From an uncultured Psychrobacillus sp. (GTDB taxonomy: Bacteria; Bacillota; Bacilli; Bacillales_A; Planococcaceae), in assembly GCA_934234185.1 (NCBI GenBank), contig CAKQHO010000132.1, positions 1 through 8,324 on the forward strand: DNA of 8,324 nt, in the 5' to 3' direction. Every line of letters begins with the position of its first letter. Positions within the stretch are counted from its first letter, which is position 1. Made by a program: the position numbers and the translations under genes. A model generated the notes under the pieces. It saw only the letters and a program-made list of their open reading frames with translations. It ran no database searches and was not told the DNA's origin. Positions 4,958 to 8,324 of the stretch are shown in pieces.

Positions 4958-6802
4958 ATGCAGCTTGTTTTAACATTTATAATCCTTTTCATAAGTATCG
5001 TATTATTTGTTAGCAATAAAGTAAGGGCTGACCTTGTGGCGCTGTGTGCCCTTTTAGCATTCGTCATTACAGGAGTTTTGGAGCCGACAGAAGCATTGGC
5101 AGGATTTTCTAACTCGGTTGTGATTATGATCGCCGGATTATTTGTAGTGGGAGCTGGTATTGTTCGTACAGGGCTTGCCCAATCTGCAGGGAACTTGCTG
5201 CTCAAATGGTCGGGAGATAGTGAAGGTAAGCTTTTTCTTTTATTACTCGTAATTACTGGTAGTGTTGGAGCATTTATGAGCAATACAGGAACGGTTGCGT
5301 TAATGCTGCCAATTGTCATCAGTATAGCTATGAGTATAAATAGTAGCCCTTCCAATTATTTAATTCCACTTTCCTACATAAGTAGCTTATCCGGGCTCTT
5401 GACCTTGATAGCAACTCCAGCCAACTTGATTGTTAGTCAAGTTCTAGTAGATAACGGTTTTGACAAGCTCGGCTTTTTTGAAATTACACCAGTAGGTATA
5501 ATAGCAATTATCGTTGGGATCTTGTATTTTACCCTAGCAAGGAAATGGGTTTTACCTAAGTCTAAAAAGAATAATACAGTGAACGGAGTACATACTTTGT
5601 CTCCTAAGCAGCTTGCAATTGATTATAAGCTAGGAGGCAGTCTTCATCTGCTCAGGGTGCCTGTAGAATCTCCAATGAATGGGCTGCGACTAGCCGATTT
5701 AAAGCTTCCGGCCAAATATCATTTAGCCATATTAAAAATTGATCGAAAATCGATGGAGGGAATGAATATTCTTCCTATTACCTATCAGGAAATGGCTGGA
5801 CCTTTAAGTACGGTACATGATAAGGATAAGCTCTACATTCAAGGTTCATTGGACAATATAAAGAGGCTAGTGGAGGACTATCAGCTAGAAATAGACGAGG
5901 AAGATCCAGCGGCTGATACGCTTGTGTCCAAACAATTAGGAATAGCAGAAGTATTATTAACCCCTCATTCAAGTCTGATTAACGAAACGATTGCAGGGAT
6001 AGGCTTTCGAGAGAAGTATAATTTGAATATTCTCGGGATCAATCGAAAAGGAGATTACGTCTTAAATGATATGGCTGATGTAAAGCTCCGGTTTGGAGAC
6101 GCACTACTTGTGCAAGGTGCTTGGGAAGAAATAGAGCTATTGTCCAAGTCGATGCAGGATGTAGTAGTGGTAGGACAGCCGAAGGAGCATGCAGGAATTG
6201 CTGCTGCAAGTGGGAAAGCTCCGATAGCAGGTGGAATCATGCTATTCATGATTATATTAATGGTTTCAGAGGTATTCCCAGCAGTTATTTCCGTGCTAAT
6301 AGCCGCAGCGTTAATGGTGATAACAGGCTGTCTTAGAAATATGGATGATGCGTATGGAAAGATGAACTGGGAGAGCTTAATCCTTATTGCAGCAATGCTA
6401 CCAATGGCAACTGCACTTGAGAAGACAGGTGGGATGGTAATCCTTTCACAAGGGATAATTAATTTGCTTGGTGGCTTTGGAGCATTTGGGGTTTTGGCAG
6501 GTATTTATTTTATTACCATGGTCTTTGGTCAATTTATTTCGAATACTGCAACTGCCGTTTTGTTTGCTCCGATAGCAATGAGCGCAGCAATTAGCATGGG
6601 AGCAAATCCATATACGTTTTTAATAGCGATTGCTGTATCCTCTAGTATGGCATTTGCTACTCCTGTAGCCTCACCTACAAATGCCTTAGTGATGACTGCG
6701 GGAGGATACAAATTCATGGATTTTGTGAGAGCAGGAATTCCGCTACAGGTTGTTATGATGATTGTCATGCTGCTAGTAATCCCACTATTTTTCCCAATCT
6801 AA
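4958..6802 (+). CDS. SLC13/DASS-type permease with two central RCK_C (TrkA-C) domains
   Basis: A 614-residue inner-membrane transporter made of two homologous membrane halves. The first half (about 1-198) contains GAFMSNTGTVALMLPI (104-119) and ATPANL (152-157); the second (about 421-614) contains GQFISNTATAVLFAPI (524-539) and TPVASPTNALV (568-578). These Ser-Asn-Thr hairpins bind Na+ and anion in the divalent anion:Na+ symporter family (dicarboxylates, sulfate). Between the halves, residues about 222-305 and 325-398 are two RCK_C/TrkA-C-like regulatory domains (for example GGSLHLLRVPVESPMNG and LGIAEVLLTPHSSLINE). This layout is the usual one for bacterial SLC13 permeases of about 600 residues. 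The substrate cannot be told; sulfate or another anion would fit the sulfur genes downstream, but a terminator separates them. ATG start with AGAAGGGAAG (4941-4950) ahead of it. Confidence 0.92.
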   Translation: MQLVLTFIILFISIVLFVSNKVRADLVALCALLAFVITGVLEPTEALAGFSNSVVIMIAGLFVVGAGIVRTGLAQSAGNLLLKWSGDSEGKLFLLLLVITGSVGAFMSNTGTVALMLPIVISIAMSINSSPSNYLIPLSYISSLSGLLTLIATPANLIVSQVLVDNGFDKLGFFEITPVGIIAIIVGILYFTLARKWVLPKSKKNNTVNGVHTLSPKQLAIDYKLGGSLHLLRVPVESPMNGLRLADLKLPAKYHLAILKIDRKSMEGMNILPITYQEMAGPLSTVHDKDKLYIQGSLDNIKRLVEDYQLEIDEEDPAADTLVSKQLGIAEVLLTPHSSLINETIAGIGFREKYNLNILGINRKGDYVLNDMADVKLRFGDALLVQGAWEEIELLSKSMQDVVVVGQPKEHAGIAAASGKAPIAGGIMLFMIILMVSEVFPAVISVLIAAALMVITGCLRNMDDAYGKMNWESLILIAAMLPMATALEKTGGMVILSQGIINLLGGFGAFGVLAGIYFITMVFGQFISNTATAVLFAPIAMSAAISMGANPYTFLIAIAVSSSMAFATPVASPTNALVMTAGGYKFMDFVRAGIPLQVVMMIVMLLVIPLFFPI

Positions 6803-6838
6803 TGTAAAAGGGTATCTAGAAATGATGATGCCGACCAT

Positions 6839-6852
6839 CTTTGAATTCAAAG
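6839..6852. repeat. 14-bp perfect palindrome
   Basis: CTTTGAATTCAAAG is its own reverse complement. It lies 37 bp after the permease stop and 25 bp before the terminator stem, in transcribed 3' sequence. It could be a small protein site or chance. Confidence 0.4.
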
Positions 6853-6876
6853 TGGAAAGAACTATATAAAAAATTG

Positions 6877-6910
6877 TAGCCAAGGATTTTATTCCTTGGC
6901 TATTTTATTT
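6877..6910 (+). terminator. Rho-independent terminator after the permease
   Basis: TAGCCAAGGA (6877-6886) pairs perfectly with TCCTTGGCTA (6893-6902) around loop TTTTAT, then TTTTATTT (6903-6910). An A-rich stretch before the stem could give partial function in the reverse direction. It isolates the sulfur operon from the permease. Confidence 0.92.
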
Positions 6911-6929
6911 CCAATTTTGGTTAATATAT

Positions 6930-6957
6930 CCGACAAACGGGAATAGTAAACTATAAT
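6930..6957 (+). promoter_or_regulatory. Promoter of the yrrT-luxS-mccA operon with overlapping dyad
   Basis: CCGACA (6930-6935), 16-bp spacer, perfect TATAAT (6952-6957); predicted start near 6964 gives a leader of about 93 nt. An inverted repeat ATAGT-AA-ACTAT (6943-6954) overlaps the -10 box, a natural repressor position. In B. subtilis the yrrT operon is repressed by CymR when cysteine is plentiful; that this dyad is a CymR operator is only an inference. Confidence 0.55.
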
Positions 6958-6985
6958 TCTTTTATTCGACTGATGAATATGATAT

Positions 6986-6999
6986 AACTATGAATAGTT
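6986..6999. promoter_or_regulatory. Second dyad in the yrrT leader
   Basis: AACTAT-GA-ATAGTT is a perfect 6+2+6 inverted repeat that reuses the same arms (ACTAT/ATAGT) as the dyad over the promoter. A direct copy of ATAGTAAAC from 6943-6951 also recurs at 7010-7018, and TAGTTG (6995-7000) can pair with CAACTA (7018-7023). Repetition of one word around a promoter suggests several binding sites for one regulator. Confidence 0.4.
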
Positions 7000-7056
7000 G
7001 ATTTAAAACATAGTAAACAACTAGGAATAATACCCTTAAATGAAAGAGGTTAAACT

Positions 7057-7695
7057 ATGGGAAGAGAATTTGTAAATATTTTTGATGAATGGGCTGATTC
7101 TTATGACACGTCTGTTACAGGAAATGACCCGGAGTACAAAGATGTTTTTGAAGGATACGAGGCAATTTTAGATGAAGTAGTAAAAAAATCTTCTGGGACG
7201 ATTATTGAGTTTGGTACAGGTACTGGCAACTTAACAGCAAAGCTCATTGAAGCTGGGTATGAAGTGATAGGGATTGAACCAAATGAGAAAATGCGTGAAA
7301 TGACAGCTAAAAGGTTTCCAAACCATGAAATTATAGATGGAGATTTAATCCAATTTGACATAAAAAATAAGGAAGTTACAGCGTTTGTAAGCTCGTTTGT
7401 TTTTCATCATTTAACAGATGAGGAAAAAGGCGAGGCACTACTTACTTATGCTAAATTATTGCCTGCTGGTGGAAAGGTTGTTTTTGCAGATACTGCTTTT
7501 ATTACAGAGGATGCAAAGCAAGCGCAAATTAAGAAGGAACGAGATCGTAACTATCATAACGTTGCGGATGATTTAGAGCGCGAATACTATACCACGATTC
7601 CAATATTAACAGATCTTTTTGAAAAAGCAGGATTTCAAGCACATTTCTCGAAGATGAATGACTATGTATGGATTATGGATGCAACGAAAAAATAA
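7057..7695 (+). CDS. yrrT: YrrT-type class I SAM-dependent methyltransferase
   Basis: 212 residues, cytosolic. Motif I is IIEFGTGTGNL (49-59), with the acidic Glu74 of motif II in EVIGIEPNEKM and the family signature SSFVFHHLTDEEK (112-124). The N-terminus FVNIFDEWADSYDTSVTG is characteristic of YrrT, the first gene of the B. subtilis yrrT-mtnN-mccA-mccB operon for methionine-to-cysteine conversion. Its methyl acceptor is not established; it uses SAM and yields S-adenosylhomocysteine, the molecule that the next genes help recycle. ATG start with AAAGAGGT (7043-7050), spacing 6. Its TAA stop overlaps the luxS ribosome site, indicating translational linkage. Confidence 0.9.
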   Translation: MGREFVNIFDEWADSYDTSVTGNDPEYKDVFEGYEAILDEVVKKSSGTIIEFGTGTGNLTAKLIEAGYEVIGIEPNEKMREMTAKRFPNHEIIDGDLIQFDIKNKEVTAFVSSFVFHHLTDEEKGEALLTYAKLLPAGGKVVFADTAFITEDAKQAQIKKERDRNYHNVADDLEREYYTTIPILTDLFEKAGFQAHFSKMNDYVWIMDATKK

Positions 7696-7699
7696 GGAG
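7694..7699 (+). promoter_or_regulatory. luxS ribosome binding site overlapping the yrrT stop
   Basis: AAGGAG includes the last two bases of the yrrT TAA and lies 9 nt before the luxS ATG at 7709. This fixes the luxS start (MKKMNVESF) over the in-frame ATG at 7718. Confidence 0.8.
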
Positions 7700-7708
7700 C
7701 GATAGACA

Positions 7709-8179
7709 ATGAAAAAAATGAATGTAGAAAGTTTTAACCTTGATCACACAAAAGTAGTAGCGCCATTTGTTAGATTGGCAGGTAAGAAGAAAGGGCAGCA
7801 TGGAGACGAAATTTACAAATACGATATTCGTTTCAAACAACCGAACAAAGAGCATATGGAGATGCCAGGATTGCACTCATTAGAGCATTTAATGGCAGAA
7901 AATATTCGTAACCACACAGACCAAGTAGTAGACTTAAGTCCAATGGGCTGCCAAACTGGCTTCTACCTATCTGTTATTAATCATGAAAATTACGATGAAA
8001 TTCTAGTTATTCTAGAAAAAACTTTAGAGGATGTTTTACAAGCTACTGAGGTTCCGGCTTGTAATGAGGTTCAATGTGGATGGGCAGCTAGCCATAGCCT
8101 AGAGGGAGCAAAAGAGATTGCTTCTCAAATGCTTTCTAAAAAAGATGAATGGCATGTCATTTATAACGAGGAAGCATAA
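7709..8179 (+). CDS. luxS: S-ribosylhomocysteine lyase LuxS
   Basis: 156 residues, the normal length. LuxS splits S-ribosylhomocysteine into homocysteine and DPD, the precursor of autoinducer-2. The metal site is complete: HSLEH (His56, Glu59, His60) and Cys123 in NEVQCGWA; the second catalytic residue Cys81 is in SPMGCQTGFY. The protein is of the staphylococcal-like branch (MNVESFNLDHTKVVAPF, KYDIRFKQPNKEHM, PACNEVQCGWAASHSLEGAK) rather than the B. subtilis/B. cereus branch (VVNKFDIRFCQPNKQAM). It stands 13 bp after yrrT and abuts mccA, so it is an operon member. Its substrate requires the nucleosidase MtnN (Pfs), not encoded in this window. The context indicates a metabolic recycling role; AI-2 would be a by-product or signal. 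Confidence 0.97.
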   Translation: MKKMNVESFNLDHTKVVAPFVRLAGKKKGQHGDEIYKYDIRFKQPNKEHMEMPGLHSLEHLMAENIRNHTDQVVDLSPMGCQTGFYLSVINHENYDEILVILEKTLEDVLQATEVPACNEVQCGWAASHSLEGAKEIASQMLSKKDEWHVIYNEEA

Positions 8180-8324
8180 ATGAAAATCGTAAAAAGCGTG
8201 CAGGAGTTAGTAGGAAATACTCCAGTTATTGAGATTTCACATATAGAGATACCTAATAAGTGCCGCATATTTGCGAAGCTGGAGTATCTAAATCCAGGTG
8301 GAAGTGTAAAGGATCGCCTGGGAC
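8180..8324 (+). CDS. mccA: MccA, O-acetylserine-dependent cystathionine beta-synthase (5' part only)
   Basis: The first 48 codons are present; the gene runs off the window. ELVGNTPVIEI (9-19) and LEYLNPGGSVKDRLG (34-48) mark a fold-type II PLP enzyme of the cysteine synthase/CBS family; Lys44 is the PLP-binding lysine. NPGGS(V/I)KDRLG matches MccA and CBS, whereas B. subtilis CysK reads NPGSSVKDRIG. With yrrT and luxS upstream, MccA (homocysteine + O-acetylserine to cystathionine) is the best call; CysK is the alternative. ATG starts on the base after the luxS TAA; GAGGAAG (8168-8174) inside the luxS end is the ribosome site. Confidence 0.85.
   Translation, partial: MKIVKSVQELVGNTPVIEISHIEIPNKCRIFAKLEYLNPGGSVKDRLG

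Noticed and set aside
5778..6768. Open frames opposite or out of frame within the permease gene (for example 5778-5972, 6055-6249 and 6529-6768 on the minus strand)
   Set aside because: They lie wholly inside a well-supported gene, have low-complexity or reverse-complement-like composition, and lack ribosome sites.
6958..7056. SAM (S-box) or T-box riboswitch in the yrrT leader
   Set aside because: The leader of about 93 nt is too short and AT-rich, lacks the conserved S-box or T-box elements, and has no terminator hairpin before yrrT.

Overview
The window comes from a low-G+C Gram-positive bacterium of the order Bacillales. Genes carry strong AGGAGG-type ribosome sites and use TTG as well as ATG starts. 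The LuxS sequence (MNVESFNLDHTKVVAPF, MPGLHSLEHLMAENIRNH) resembles the staphylococcal/planococcal form more than that of Bacillus subtilis or B. cereus. A Planococcaceae-type host (Lysinibacillus, Psychrobacillus or Sporosarcina relatives) is my best inference; the species cannot be told from this window.

Layout. Positions 1-544 are a non-coding repeat array, cut off by the left edge: 23 copies of TACTTGC(G/A) at an exact 21-bp pitch, organised in four ~143-bp higher-order units. A minus-strand gene for a secreted SPOR + SpoIID/LytB cell-wall protein follows (606-2183), with its terminator at 563-597. A small ribbon-helix-helix regulator (2444-2791, +) converges on an S66 serine carboxypeptidase of the MccF type (2821-3819, -), with a hairpin between them. 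Upstream of the peptidase on the same strand is a probable 45-codon membrane mini-protein (3887-4024) whose apparent start codon is ATT. A divergent promoter region (4055-4090) then serves a plus-strand membrane protein with a PH-like tail (4108-4896), followed by an SLC13/DASS-type permease with two RCK_C domains in its central loop (4958-6802) and a strong terminator (6877-6910).

The right end is a sulfur-metabolism operon: yrrT (SAM-dependent methyltransferase), luxS (S-ribosylhomocysteine lyase) and the beginning of mccA (O-acetylserine-dependent cystathionine beta-synthase, cut by the window edge). Together these would recycle the S-adenosylhomocysteine product to homocysteine and then to cystathionine and cysteine. 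In B. subtilis the corresponding operon is yrrT-mtnN-mccA-mccB with luxS elsewhere, so luxS here lies where mtnN would be expected. A promoter with dyad symmetry over its -10 box precedes yrrT.

The most unusual items are the helically phased 21-bp repeat array, two neighbouring small genes with apparently non-canonical ATC/ATT starts, the MccF-like active-site spacing of the S66 peptidase, and the yrrT-luxS-mccA arrangement.
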